The position numbers were made by a program, and so were the translations under genes. Below are positions 1-7,920 of a stretch of DNA of 25,145 nucleotides, one piece after another. Source of the DNA: Candidatus Izemoplasma sp. (GTDB lineage: Bacteria; Bacillota_I; Bacilli_A; Izemoplasmatales; Izemoplasmataceae); the NCBI GenBank assembly GCA_007116205.1, contig SKIY01000082.1, positions 1 through 25,145 of the forward strand, given 5' to 3'. The number at the start of each line of letters is the position of its first letter. The stretch's first letter is position 1. The notes under the pieces are model-generated. The model did no database searches. It saw nothing but the letters and a program-made list of their open reading frames with translations, and was not told the origin of the DNA.

Positions 1-412
1 AAAATTCGTGATCTTCATCTAAATGTTCCATATCATCAACAATTTGTGCGAGCTTGCGAATACCGGACTCGGTAATGTTGCGTGCACAAAGTTGCACGGA
101 CAAACTGTCGAGGGCGCGACGAATCTCTAAAAGCTCTAAATAGTCTGTGTTATGTAAAAGGGTTGGCGTAAAAACCGATAAATAGTTATCGCTTGAGGGT
201 TTATTCACATAGGTTCCGCCACCTTTTTTCTTACTAACTAAACCAATGGCACTGAGCTTTTCAATTCCAGCACGGACGGATACACGACTAACCCCTAATA
301 TTTCACATAGTTTTGCTTCACTTGGTAATCGCTCACCTGGTTTAATTTCACTACTTATAACAAGCTCTTCGATGTAATCATAAACCAATTGGGTTTTACT
401 TTTTTTCTTCAT
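1..412 (-). CDS. GntR/FadR-family transcriptional regulator, C-terminus cut by window edge
   Basis: Reading the minus strand from ATG at 410-412 gives 137 codons open to the window edge, so only the N-terminal part is present. It begins MKKKSKTQLVYDYIEELV, followed by a typical GntR winged helix (about residues 8-72) with the family pattern PGERLPSEAKLCEILGVSR and a wing KKKGGGTYV. From about residue 95 (YLELLEIRRALDSLSVQLCA) it looks like the start of an FCD effector-binding domain, so FadR subfamily. The start is set by GGAGG about 8 bases upstream. A 13-base palindrome overlaps its -10 box, which fits autoregulation. The effector cannot be read from what is present. DNA-binding role is secure by family; targets are unknown. 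Confidence 0.85.
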   Translation of the reverse strand, partial: MKKKSKTQLVYDYIEELVISSEIKPGERLPSEAKLCEILGVSRVSVRAGIEKLSAIGLVSKKKGGGTYVNKPSSDNYLSVFTPTLLHNTDYLELLEIRRALDSLSVQLCARNITESGIRKLAQIVDDMEHLDEDHEF

Positions 413-427
413 ATCAGCACCTCCGAA

Positions 428-440
428 TGCTATTATAGCA
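428..440 (-). promoter_or_regulatory. -10 region with 13-bp palindrome upstream of gntR-like gene
   Basis: On the minus strand TGCTATAATAGCA contains a consensus -10 box TATAAT with an extended TGC before it. The same bases form a perfect inverted repeat (TGCTAT-A-ATAGCA). A GntR-type operator on the -10 box would give autorepression. The -35 region is only T-rich. The link to the regulator is inferred from position. Confidence 0.45.
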
Positions 441-483
441 CATTTTATTTTATTAGAAAAGAAGTTATAATACAACTTAAACG

Positions 484-512
484 CAAAAAATAAAAACCTC
501 TTAGAGGCTTTT
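484..512 (-). terminator. Intrinsic terminator after the DUF2892 gene
   Basis: On the minus strand a short hairpin (CCTC-TAA-GAGG at 497-507) is followed by a T-rich run (TTTTTATTTTTT). It lies immediately after the stop codon of the DUF2892 gene. The stem is short, so strength is uncertain. Confidence 0.5.
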
Positions 513-717
513 ATTCTTCATCGTTATTTATTTTACAAGTATCTACTCCCAATAACCGATACAATCCACACCACGACACTGCGGCTGTAAAAGCAAGTAT
601 TGCAGCGGGGATGAGTAACCACCAAAAAGGATCTTGGAAGATAGCGGCAATTACAACTAAAATAATTGCAATAATATACCGAATTGACTGATCAAGTTTC
701 CCAACATTTTTACGCAT
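511..717 (-). CDS. DUF2892 (YgaP-type transmembrane domain) small membrane protein
   Basis: A 68-residue protein with the DUF2892 pattern: N-terminal basic MRKNVGKLDQSIRY, two hydrophobic helices (about 13-30 and 32-50), then the C-terminal CGLYRLLGVDTC block that is typical of the family, with two cysteines at 50 and 61. In other bacteria this fold occurs alone or fused to a rhodanese domain (YgaP) and is often found with sulfur or thiol redox enzymes. Here it lies 28 bases downstream of a CoA-disulfide-reductase-like flavoprotein and shares its transcript, which fits that pattern. GAGG lies about 7 bases before the ATG. The family assignment is good, but the molecular function is not established. 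Confidence 0.8.
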   Translation of the reverse strand: MRKNVGKLDQSIRYIIAIILVVIAAIFQDPFWWLLIPAAILAFTAAVSWCGLYRLLGVDTCKINNDEE

Positions 718-745
718 AAAATAGCCTCACTTTCTTAAAAGTTTT

Positions 746-2071
746 TTATTTTATTTGCATTGCTGCAATTAATAACGGATCGTAAACTGGTGAATATGGC
801 GGAGCATAAGCCAAATCTAGTTGCGCAAATACATCTGAAGTCATTTTTTGTTGTATCGCTACGGCAATAATATTAATGCGTGTTCCAACACTTTCTTTTC
901 CAAACATTTGTGCGCCTAAAAGCTGTTTTGTTTGAGGGTTAAAAAGGAGTTTAACTTCTACTATTTCAGCGCCTTGATAATAGCCTGCCTTGTCTTTCGC
1001 TTTGACATGGACACTGTCACAAGGAATATCATATTGTTTGCACTCCGCCTCACTTAACCCTGCTTTTGCGTAGGTTTGGTCAAAAACTTTGAGAACACTA
1101 GAGCCAATCACCCCAGCAAACGCCAGCTTATTCCCGGCAATATTTTCCGCAATCACCCGACCCGCTTTATTCGCATGGGTGCCAAGCGGTACATAAGCCA
1201 ATCCATCATAAAGCTGGTGTGGATAAGCTACACAATCCCCTGCGGCGTATATCGAAGATGCAGTGGTTTCCATGTTGCTATTGACAACAATGGCACCGTT
1301 TTTTATCCGCTTTATAGCCGTATCTTCTAAAAATTTTGTATTTGGTCTAATCCCAATGGCTTCAATAACCAAATCTACACCATAAGTATTTTTATTTGTT
1401 ACGACATGGGTAACGGCGTTATCACCTTGATACCCTTTTACAGTTTCATCAAGTTTAATCATAACCCCGTTTTCTTCACATGTTTTTTTCGCATTTTTAG
1501 CGATCATTTCATCAAAAATCGGTAAAAGATTTTTTTCGCGTTCAATGATTAATACATCTTTTCCAATGGCGCGGATATTGTCAGCAACTTCTAAACCAAT
1601 ATAGCCACCACCAATAATAGCAACCTTTTGAACGCGTTCTTGATCTAAAGCAGCTTTTAACTGTTTAACATCTTCTAAACTGTTTAACACATGAATACCG
1701 TTTAAATGACTATTCTCTACAGGTAACCGAATGGCACTGGCACCAGTAGCAATAATCAGTTTATCGTAGCGCACTTTTTTAGTCTTAGATTGATGTTTCA
1801 CCGTGACTGATTGTGTTTTTGGATCTACCGCAACAACTTCGTGTTCTAAAAACACATTAATCGCCATATTTTTGAAGTCTGCGGCGGTTTTCGCAATCAA
1901 GTCATCAACATGCTCAACAAGTCCCGATAAGTAATAAGGCATACCACAAGCCCCATAACTTAAATCACGACCTTTTTCAAAAACGGTAATATTTACAGAT
2001 GGATCTAACCGTTTTAACTTACTCGCAGCACTCATACCAGCGGCAACACCGCCAATCACAATAACGTCCAT
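746..2071 (-). CDS. CoA-disulfide reductase / NADH oxidase-like FAD-NAD(P) oxidoreductase
   Basis: A 441-residue cytoplasmic flavoprotein of the pyridine nucleotide-disulfide oxidoreductase class. The N-terminal FAD-binding motif is VIGGVAAG (5-12). The block SYGACGMPY carries the single redox cysteine C42 typical of CoA-disulfide reductases and H2O-forming NADH oxidases. The NAD(P)-binding motif GGGYIG is at 153-158, and the second FAD motif YAAGDC is at 275-280. The C-terminal dimerisation domain ends with DLAYAPPYSPVYDP, and tyrosines in this block are conserved in CoA-disulfide reductases. Expected role: NAD(P)H-dependent reduction of CoA disulfide or related low-molecular-weight disulfides, or O2 reduction. 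Sequence alone does not decide between these. It is followed by a DUF2892 membrane protein in the same operon. Confidence 0.85.
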   Translation of the reverse strand: MDVIVIGGVAAGMSAASKLKRLDPSVNITVFEKGRDLSYGACGMPYYLSGLVEHVDDLIAKTAADFKNMAINVFLEHEVVAVDPKTQSVTVKHQSKTKKVRYDKLIIATGASAIRLPVENSHLNGIHVLNSLEDVKQLKAALDQERVQKVAIIGGGYIGLEVADNIRAIGKDVLIIEREKNLLPIFDEMIAKNAKKTCEENGVMIKLDETVKGYQGDNAVTHVVTNKNTYGVDLVIEAIGIRPNTKFLEDTAIKRIKNGAIVVNSNMETTASSIYAAGDCVAYPHQLYDGLAYVPLGTHANKAGRVIAENIAGNKLAFAGVIGSSVLKVFDQTYAKAGLSEAECKQYDIPCDSVHVKAKDKAGYYQGAEIVEVKLLFNPQTKQLLGAQMFGKESVGTRINIIAVAIQQKMTSDVFAQLDLAYAPPYSPVYDPLLIAAMQIK

Positions 2072-2092
2072 ATTATCCCTACTTTCACCTTC

Positions 2093-2120
2093 ATTTTATC
2101 ACACTACTTAACATTGTCCA
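2093..2120 (-). promoter_or_regulatory. Candidate promoter for the flavoprotein-DUF2892 operon
   Basis: On the minus strand TGGACA (2115-2120, five of six matches to TTGACA) is separated by 16 bases from TAAAAT (2093-2098, five of six to TATAAT). It lies across the end of ydbT, just upstream of the flavoprotein gene. Read-through from ydbT is also possible because no terminator is visible between them. Confidence 0.45.
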
Positions 2121-3498
2121 CTGAATATGCGGATAGGTCTAACGCTTTTTTTAAGCGTACATCTTTAATAGTATACGTTGCTTTTCCTGAGGAGGATAAA
2201 ATATGGACATGCAGCGATGCGAACTGTTTCCATTTTTGAAATGGTGCTTGTGTGACATCGACTGATTGAACTCTCGCTTTATCGATAAACACTGTCGACC
2301 GAGCAATCCGTCGAAACCTAAATACCAGGCTATCTTCAGTATCTAAAACCCCTGCATCTTTATACTTTAAAAACCCTAGCAGTAACGACAAAGGTAGTGC
2401 AAAGAGTGCATATAAAAATACAGTATTATAAAAACTGAATGCCAACGGAATCAAATAAACACCCATCGCGCGAAACAAATACCGCTTACAAGCTTTTTTG
2501 TCTAAAGGTTCTAACGATGCCTCTGGCAGTTTTTTTGCCAACAACGCTTGCACATAATCATGGGCTTTATAACGCTTTAACAAAGGAAATAAACTGGTTC
2601 TTGATTGATCGCGGTAATTAACCCCACCAGCAATATCAACATCAATCGTAAGCAGCTTAAAGGGTTGCCGTAACAACCCCTCCACAAAAATAATGGATTG
2701 GATTCGATGCGCTTTAAAGGTTAAAGTTTTAACCTTTAACAACCCACGCGTGATTGTTAACGCGTCTTCTTTTTTTTGTAAGGTGAACTGGCCAAAACGC
2801 ACTAAATATTGAACAATTGATACCAACCACGCCAACAAAATAAACAACGCGGCTCCAATGACCAACAGCCCTACCCCTGTTGAAAAAAACCACCCATATA
2901 TCGTATCCGTGATCCGCTCTGGCAAATACCAAACAATCTGTGTGAAGAAAAACGTTAACGCAGAAAGTATAAACCCGATACTCCCACTCGTCAAAGCCGC
3001 CACTAAAAGCACACTGTATGCTGCATGATAACTATAATCAAACGATAAAACCTCTGAGTTGGTTTCAAAGAACTGTTTCAGTTTAATCGCTTGATCTTTA
3101 TGAAGCGCCGCTAAAGAAAACTCCGCTTCTTTCACACTGCCCGCCGTTTCGATATGAACACTCGATAAAGAAAACAAGCGGTGCAACACCCCTTTTTCTA
3201 AATTGACGCTTTGAACGCGGGCCTTTTTTAAAACACGTTCTTTTTTAACAAAAATCCCACTGCGCACAGTTAGACTATCTGTTTCAAAACTATACGTATA
3301 AAACACCCATCGCAAAATCCCCACCATAGCACTGAGTACAGTGAACGCTAAAGGCGTCCAAAGAGAAAAGCCTTGGAGTGACCCCTCGCCCACGGCACTT
3401 AACACAAAAATAATAATAAAGGGAAAAATAAATGTTTTAATCGTATCAATGATTTCATAAAAAATCATTAAAGGGTGTTGACGATAACGCTTAGACAT
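2104..3498 (-). CDS. ydbT: YdbT-like membrane protein with repeated bPH2 domains
   Basis: A 464-residue integral membrane protein with paired transmembrane helices near residues 25-65, 160-195, 205-235 and 350-385. Three cytoplasmic bPH2 (DUF304) domains follow one pattern: a strand carrying LTVRSGIF or LTITRGLL, then KARVQSV or AHRIQSI, then a short amphipathic helix and a closing strand. The third copy has DKARVQSVDV. This is the B. subtilis YdbT architecture (about 490 residues). It follows ydbS in the same order as in Bacillus. I chose the internal ATG at 3496-3498 because it gives an 8-base overlap with the ydbS stop (ATGTCTAA), whereas a longer start would overlap by 56 bases. In B. subtilis ydbST belongs to the sigma-W envelope-stress regulon and contributes to resistance against antimicrobials from other bacilli; the same role here is inference. 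Confidence 0.82.
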   Translation of the reverse strand: MSKRYRQHPLMIFYEIIDTIKTFIFPFIIIFVLSAVGEGSLQGFSLWTPLAFTVLSAMVGILRWVFYTYSFETDSLTVRSGIFVKKERVLKKARVQSVNLEKGVLHRLFSLSSVHIETAGSVKEAEFSLAALHKDQAIKLKQFFETNSEVLSFDYSYHAAYSVLLVAALTSGSIGFILSALTFFFTQIVWYLPERITDTIYGWFFSTGVGLLVIGAALFILLAWLVSIVQYLVRFGQFTLQKKEDALTITRGLLKVKTLTFKAHRIQSIIFVEGLLRQPFKLLTIDVDIAGGVNYRDQSRTSLFPLLKRYKAHDYVQALLAKKLPEASLEPLDKKACKRYLFRAMGVYLIPLAFSFYNTVFLYALFALPLSLLLGFLKYKDAGVLDTEDSLVFRFRRIARSTVFIDKARVQSVDVTQAPFQKWKQFASLHVHILSSSGKATYTIKDVRLKKALDLSAYSVDNVK

Positions 3499-3973
3499 CT
3501 TCATCACGCACTTTAGCAATGGCACTAATCGATTGTGCCAGTTCAAAAGCCGTCGCTGCTTTTAAGGCTGGAATTTTATGCACAGTCCCTGCCGTTGTAA
3601 TCGTGAGCGTTGCTAAATCATAAATCCGCATAATTGGTCCATGTTCAGTATCGATATGCTGAATACGCGCCATCGGAATGCGCGATCTTTTAATGATGAT
3701 TAATCCTGACTGAATTAAAATCGCATCATCTAAAAAGGTGTAACTCCAAATCCGCATCCGAATATTTGGAATGATGAAGCAGTTAATAAGGAGTCTAATA
3801 ATAACCAAGCTCAGTAAAACCATGGCTGGCCACAGTGGTAATGACCACCAAAGCAACGTCCCAATACCATAAAAAATAAGCAAAGCCAGTTCAATAAAAA
3901 ATTCTATTAAGGCGTTAATCCGCCACACGTTTATTGCTTTTTTATCAATTCGTTCATTTAACTGTAAAGTCAT
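3491..3973 (-). CDS. ydbS: YdbS-like membrane protein with one bPH2 domain
   Basis: A 160-residue membrane protein with a basic N-terminus and two close hydrophobic helices (about 25-45 and 48-68). One bPH2 (DUF304) domain at about 75-145 shows the family pattern: DDAILIQSGLIIIKRSRIP, then MARIQHIDTEHG, then LTITTAG. Length and layout match B. subtilis YdbS (about 159 residues). It is translationally coupled to ydbT by an 8-base overlap and is expected to form a membrane complex with it. The ATG at 3971-3973 is preceded by AGGTGAGGTG. A -10 box TATAAT lies at 3993-3998, while the -35 is unclear. Confidence 0.85.
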   Translation of the reverse strand: MTLQLNERIDKKAINVWRINALIEFFIELALLIFYGIGTLLWWSLPLWPAMVLLSLVIIRLLINCFIIPNIRMRIWSYTFLDDAILIQSGLIIIKRSRIPMARIQHIDTEHGPIMRIYDLATLTITTAGTVHKIPALKAATAFELAQSISAIAKVRDEDV

Positions 3974-4018
3974 CGCACCTCACCTCAGCTTCATTATAGC
4001 TTAAACACAACAATAAAA

Positions 4019-4040
4019 AAACCCCTTAATTAAGGGGTTT
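4019..4040 (-). terminator. Intrinsic terminator of ABC exporter pair 1 operon
   Basis: The palindrome CCCCTTAATTAAGGGG (4022-4037) is extended by A/T pairs and followed on the minus strand by a run of seven T. It overlaps the end of the exporter gene and lies in front of the ydbS promoter. Confidence 0.85.
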
Positions 4041-5841
4041 ATTGAAATTGATTGGTATAGAGTTTGTAATAGAGACCGCGCTTTTTAATTAAAGCTTCAT
4101 GCGTTCCCTCTTCCATTATTTTTCCATGTTCTAATACCAATATTTTATCGGCATTTACAATGGTTGATAAACGATGCGCAATGACAAACGTTGTCCGTCC
4201 TTCCATGACAGTTTCAATCGCATGTTGAATGACTTTTTCGGTTTGCGTATCGACAGAACTCGTCGCTTCATCTAAAATTAAAATTCGTGGATTCGCAATT
4301 AATGCACGCGCAAAACTAATCAGCTGTTTTTGACCAACACTTAAACGCGCACCACCTTCGCCAACCTCAGTTTGATAGCCGTGTTCAAAGGTTTTAATAA
4401 ACGCATCTGCTTCTACCATTTTAGCGGCTGCTACGACTGCTTCATCGGTCGCGTCTAAACGCCCATAACGAATATTTTCCATAATCGTACCACTAAACAA
4501 ATGTGGTGATTGAAGCACATAGCCAAGCTTATCATGTAACCATCCTACAGAGCGATCATTCATCGGTAAACCATCAACCAATATTTCGCCACCTGTCGGT
4601 TCGTAAAAACGGCAAATCAAGTTCACAATCGTACTCTTCCCTGCCCCCGTATGACCGACAAGCGCAACGCTTTGACCGCGATGAACTTTAAGATTGAAAT
4701 TTTTCAGTACCTGTTCACCTTTTTTGTATTTGAAGCTAACATCCCGGAATTCAACATCCCCTTGCAATGGTTCCCAATTATCTTTTTTAGGTGAATGGAA
4801 TGTTCCGTACTTTTCAATAACTTCTTGGCGGTCGGTAATATCGACTTCTTGTTCAATTAATGACATCACGCGTTCTGCAGAGGCTTGTGCTTGCTGAAAG
4901 CGTGCTAAAATCGTGGCTAACATCATGACAGGTTCAAAAAACTGTCCAACATAACTAACGAATACATAAAGCATCCCAACCGTAAACAAATCGTTGGTAT
5001 TAGCTTCTAATCCGCCAAAGTAAAACACAAAGGCTGTCGCGATACTCGCAATAAACAAAATCGTTGGAAAATATAACCCCGCAAATACCGCAGCACGAAT
5101 TGAGTGGTCTTTCATAGTATGCGTCAATCGATCAAAATCACGGTAATTACTTTCTTCTAATACCAATGTCTTCGTCGTTTTAGCGCCCGTAATACCTTCA
5201 TTGAAAGCGCCCGTGATTTTAGAGTTTTGTTTACGTATATTACGGAATGCTTTTAAAATCCGTTTCCGGAAATAAATACTAACATACACCAACACCGGTA
5301 AAATGCTTAACGTAATCACAGCCAGCTTAAAATTAATAATCAACATGACAATTGAAATCCCAATCATCATTAAAAGGCCCCAAGATAGATCAATCAAGCC
5401 CCACGATAAAATATCACTTAAGTTTCGTGAGTCGCTCGTCATTCTTGCCATAATCCATCCTACAGGTGTACGATCATAATAAACAAATGGCAGTTCTTGA
5501 AGTTTCGTGAAGGCATCTTTTCGAATTGAAAATGCCAGCTCTACTTGAATCTTTCCAGCGTTATAAATGAAAGTAAACACTAAAATCGAAATTAAAATAA
5601 CGTAAATGACAAACATCCCGATAAATACAGGTAAAAGCCTAAACGAATTGGCTTCAATAATATGATCGATCGCAAAGCGATTAATCAACGGATAAGCAAC
5701 ATCTAAGATAGCCAACCCAACCACCGCAATAAAGCCAATTAAGAAATACTTTTTCAATGGCTTCATATAACGGAAAATCTTTTTCCATACCGCAAAATCA
5801 AACGATGTATCGGTATAAGACTCTTCTTCAAAATAACTCAT
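4039..5841 (-). CDS. ABC exporter pair 1, catalytic half-transporter (NBD2 type)
   Basis: A 600-residue type IV ABC half-transporter with six transmembrane helices at about 30-325 and an ATPase domain at about 360-600. Walker A is GHTGAGKS (396-403). Walker B ends LILDE with catalytic E525, and the switch His is H556. The signature motif is LSVGQ (500-504) instead of LSGGQ. A catalytic Walker B together with an altered signature is the pattern of the canonical-site partner in heterodimeric exporters such as TM287/288, BmrCD or LmrCD. The ATG follows directly on the stop of the upstream half-transporter (no gap), so the two are cotranslated. Likely role: ATP-driven export of drugs, lipids or peptides across the cytoplasmic membrane. 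The substrate cannot be read from sequence. Confidence 0.9.
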   Translation of the reverse strand: MSYFEEESYTDTSFDFAVWKKIFRYMKPLKKYFLIGFIAVVGLAILDVAYPLINRFAIDHIIEANSFRLLPVFIGMFVIYVILISILVFTFIYNAGKIQVELAFSIRKDAFTKLQELPFVYYDRTPVGWIMARMTSDSRNLSDILSWGLIDLSWGLLMMIGISIVMLIINFKLAVITLSILPVLVYVSIYFRKRILKAFRNIRKQNSKITGAFNEGITGAKTTKTLVLEESNYRDFDRLTHTMKDHSIRAAVFAGLYFPTILFIASIATAFVFYFGGLEANTNDLFTVGMLYVFVSYVGQFFEPVMMLATILARFQQAQASAERVMSLIEQEVDITDRQEVIEKYGTFHSPKKDNWEPLQGDVEFRDVSFKYKKGEQVLKNFNLKVHRGQSVALVGHTGAGKSTIVNLICRFYEPTGGEILVDGLPMNDRSVGWLHDKLGYVLQSPHLFSGTIMENIRYGRLDATDEAVVAAAKMVEADAFIKTFEHGYQTEVGEGGARLSVGQKQLISFARALIANPRILILDEATSSVDTQTEKVIQHAIETVMEGRTTFVIAHRLSTIVNADKILVLEHGKIMEEGTHEALIKKRGLYYKLYTNQFQ

Positions 5842-7647
5842 TTAGTTCCCACCTTTCTTATGGCGTTTTTGAAAGTCATAGGCGATAGAACTTTGTATAT
5901 CCCACAGTTCAGCATAAAGACCATCGCTTGCAAGCAACGACTCATGGTTTCCTGCTTCTACAATTTCACCTTCATCTAAAACAATAATTTTATCTGCTTC
6001 TTTCGCAGTAACAATACGATGCGTAATGATAAACACCGTGGTATTTTTCCAATAACTGCTTAACGCACGACGTATTTGAATATCTGTTTCTGTATCAACC
6101 GCACTTAAAGAATCATCAAAGATGAGTACAGGTTTATTATCTAAAAGCATCCTAGCAATCGCAACACGTTGTTTTTGTCCACCTGACAATGTAACGCCGC
6201 GTTCACCGACTAACGTATCATACCCAGCCTCAAAACCAACGATATCATCATGTACACGTGCGATGGATGCAGCTTTAAAGATTTTATCACGATCGGCTTC
6301 TTGATCCATAATACCAATGTTCGCAAAAATCGAACGGGAATAAAGGAATGGCTCCTGTAAAATAATCCCCACCTGTTTACGTAAATGCTTCTTATTAATA
6401 TCTTTAATATCAACACCATCAAACGTAATCGAACCAGACTGGTTTTCTAACAACCGGACCATAAGATTAATTAACGTACTCTTCCCACTACCCGTTTTAC
6501 CAACAATCGCAATTGTTTCACCTTTATCAACTGTAAAACTGACGTTTTTAAGCAGCGGTTTATCATCGTCATCAAACTGAAAACTTACATTATTAAAAGC
6601 CACAGCCCCTTGAATGTCTGGTGTTTTTGAAGCATCGCCTTCATGTTCTGAAGGTTGATTGATAATTTCATCAATACGATCTAAAGCAACCGTCGTTTTC
6701 CCAAAGTCACCAATAATACGTCCTAATTGACGCAGTGGCCAAACAATCATCCCAACAAACGCTAAAAAGGCAATAAACTCCCCTGCACCCATACCGCCAG
6801 TTAAAGTGAAATACACACCAAACGACGCAGTAAGCGCATATTGAATAAAGATTATAAAATCGGTTGCGCTCCAAAAGACAGCCATCAGCTTCAACAACGT
6901 AAACGATTCATTACGGAACACTTTTGATGTTTTATCGAACTTGTCCATTTCAAAGTGTTCATTTGCAAAGGCTTTAACGACGCGAATACCTGTGACGTTT
7001 TCTTGTAAAGTCGTCGTCATAGTCGCTTCCGCTTCTTCAACACGTTTAAATATCTTTTTAACATAGATGAAATAAATAAATGCAGATGAAAAAACAATCG
7101 GTGCGGTAATCAATGTAATTAACGTTAACTGAACATGCATGCGTGACATTTGATACACTGCAAAAGATATTAAGAAAATTAATCGCATTACTTCAATTAA
7201 TTGTTCTGATATAAACATTCTAAACGTATCAACATCAGTTGTTGAACGTTGAATCAAATCGCCCGTTTCAGCTTTCGAGTGGTAACTAAACGAAAGATTT
7301 TGTAGTTTATTATAAATCGTATTACGCATATTGTAAGCAACGCGCTCAGCAAATACCGATGTTAACACGCGGTGCACAAAAATAAATATTACGCGAATAA
7401 ATGTAAACGCAATCGAAAAAATTGCCACAAGCAATAAAGATTGGCGGATCGTGTCGCCTTCGATTAACCGTTGAATAAATTGTGGTAAAGCAGAAGGTTC
7501 ACCTTTAAAAATCGCATCCACGATGTGTTGAATAAACAGTGGTGTTAGCGTTCTAAAATACTGTAGCGTAAATAAAACACCTACAGCGAATAAATATAAA
7601 TAAAGATGTCCTTTCATCCATTTTGAAAATTGTTTGTATCGTTTCAT
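5842..7647 (-). CDS. ABC exporter pair 1, degenerate-site half-transporter (NBD1 type)
   Basis: A 601-residue half-transporter: six transmembrane helices at about 15-310 and an NBD at about 345-600. Walker A is GKTGSGKS (383-390), the signature is LSGGQ (487-491) and the switch His is H543. Walker B reads LIFDD, so Asp512 replaces the catalytic Glu. Combined with LSVGQ in the partner, this builds one degenerate and one active ATP site, as in heterodimeric multidrug exporters. It is the first exporter gene of its operon. GGAGG lies about 7 bases before the ATG. Upstream at 7681-7895 are a promoter, a leader ORF and a strong terminator, so expression is probably controlled by transcription attenuation. 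No regulator gene accompanies this pair, unlike the other two pairs in the window. Confidence 0.9.
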   Translation of the reverse strand: MKRYKQFSKWMKGHLYLYLFAVGVLFTLQYFRTLTPLFIQHIVDAIFKGEPSALPQFIQRLIEGDTIRQSLLLVAIFSIAFTFIRVIFIFVHRVLTSVFAERVAYNMRNTIYNKLQNLSFSYHSKAETGDLIQRSTTDVDTFRMFISEQLIEVMRLIFLISFAVYQMSRMHVQLTLITLITAPIVFSSAFIYFIYVKKIFKRVEEAEATMTTTLQENVTGIRVVKAFANEHFEMDKFDKTSKVFRNESFTLLKLMAVFWSATDFIIFIQYALTASFGVYFTLTGGMGAGEFIAFLAFVGMIVWPLRQLGRIIGDFGKTTVALDRIDEIINQPSEHEGDASKTPDIQGAVAFNNVSFQFDDDDKPLLKNVSFTVDKGETIAIVGKTGSGKSTLINLMVRLLENQSGSITFDGVDIKDINKKHLRKQVGIILQEPFLYSRSIFANIGIMDQEADRDKIFKAASIARVHDDIVGFEAGYDTLVGERGVTLSGGQKQRVAIARMLLDNKPVLIFDDSLSAVDTETDIQIRRALSSYWKNTTVFIITHRIVTAKEADKIIVLDEGEIVEAGNHESLLASDGLYAELWDIQSSIAYDFQKRHKKGGN

Positions 7648-7680
7648 GTTGATAGCCTCCGTTGTCTGTTATTAATTCAA

Positions 7681-7718
7681 TAAAAAAAGTACCCCCATCT
7701 CACGATAAAAGGGTACTT
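7681..7718 (-). terminator. Leader terminator between leader ORF and exporter pair 1 (attenuator)
   Basis: On the minus strand AAGTACCC (7711-7718) pairs perfectly with GGGTACTT (7687-7694) across a 16-base loop, followed by seven T residues (7682-7688, counting the last stem bases). It lies 30 bases after the leader stop codon and 34 bases before the exporter ATG, within the transcript that must reach the exporter genes. It is therefore a regulatory terminator and not the end of an upstream gene. Confidence 0.8.
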
Positions 7719-7736
7719 AAATAAACGTTTATTTAA
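7717..7736. repeat. 20-bp perfect palindrome in the exporter pair 1 leader
   Basis: TTAAATAAACGTTTATTTAA is self-complementary over all 20 bases. It lies between the leader stop and the terminator and overlaps the 5' arm of the terminator by two bases. It could be a protein-binding operator or a competing RNA hairpin. The sequence does not decide between these. Confidence 0.6.
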
Positions 7737-7748
7737 AGATACGTAAAT

Positions 7749-7835
7749 TTAAAATTTTACCTGTGATGGCTCCATACAAAAAAGTTGTGTAATTACTACA
7801 CGTCCAAATACTTGTGGTTGACGTAATTTAATCAT
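7749..7835 (-). CDS. Leader peptide ORF (28 codons) of a putative attenuator
   Basis: A short ORF on the minus strand begins MIKLRQPQVFGRVV, continues with ITQLFCMEPSQVKF and ends in TAA. AAGGAG (7844-7849) lies eight bases before the ATG at 7833-7835; another in-frame ATG at 7839-7841 is too close to the Shine-Dalgarno. A good promoter lies upstream and a strong terminator downstream, followed by the exporter pair. This order resembles ribosome-mediated attenuators upstream of drug exporters and other antibiotic-resistance genes (bmrB-bmrCD in B. subtilis is the closest known parallel). The peptide sequence itself is not one I recognise. GTGATGGC at 7837-7844, between Shine-Dalgarno and start, is exactly complementary to GCCATCAC at 7763-7770 near the end of the ORF. 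RNA folding could therefore couple initiation to downstream structure. Regulatory function is inferred. Confidence 0.6.
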   Translation of the reverse strand: MIKLRQPQVFGRVVITQLFCMEPSQVKF

Positions 7836-7866
7836 GGCCATCACTCCTTAACAAAAGTTCATATTG

Positions 7867-7895
7867 AGTTTAGCATAGCTTTATAAAAATGTAAA
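7867..7895 (-). promoter_or_regulatory. Promoter of leader ORF / exporter pair 1
   Basis: On the minus strand TTTACA (7890-7895) and TAAACT (7867-7872) are separated by 17 bases, and the -10 box is preceded by TGC, an extended -10. The expected start point would lie just before the leader Shine-Dalgarno at 7844-7849. Confidence 0.6.
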
Positions 7896-7920
7896 TAATT
7901 AATTTAAAAAAGATTACAAA

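Noticed and set aside
2729..2932. 67-codon minus-strand ORF inside ydbT
   Set aside because: It lies in another frame of a conserved bPH2 protein and has no start signal.
3491..3546. Longer YdbT start at 3546
   Set aside because: It would overlap ydbS by 56 bases and add residues outside the family alignment; the start at 3498 gives the usual short coupled overlap.
7839..7841. Earlier ATG as start of the leader ORF
   Set aside because: It is only two bases from the AAGGAG sequence, while the next in-frame ATG has an ideal spacing of eight.
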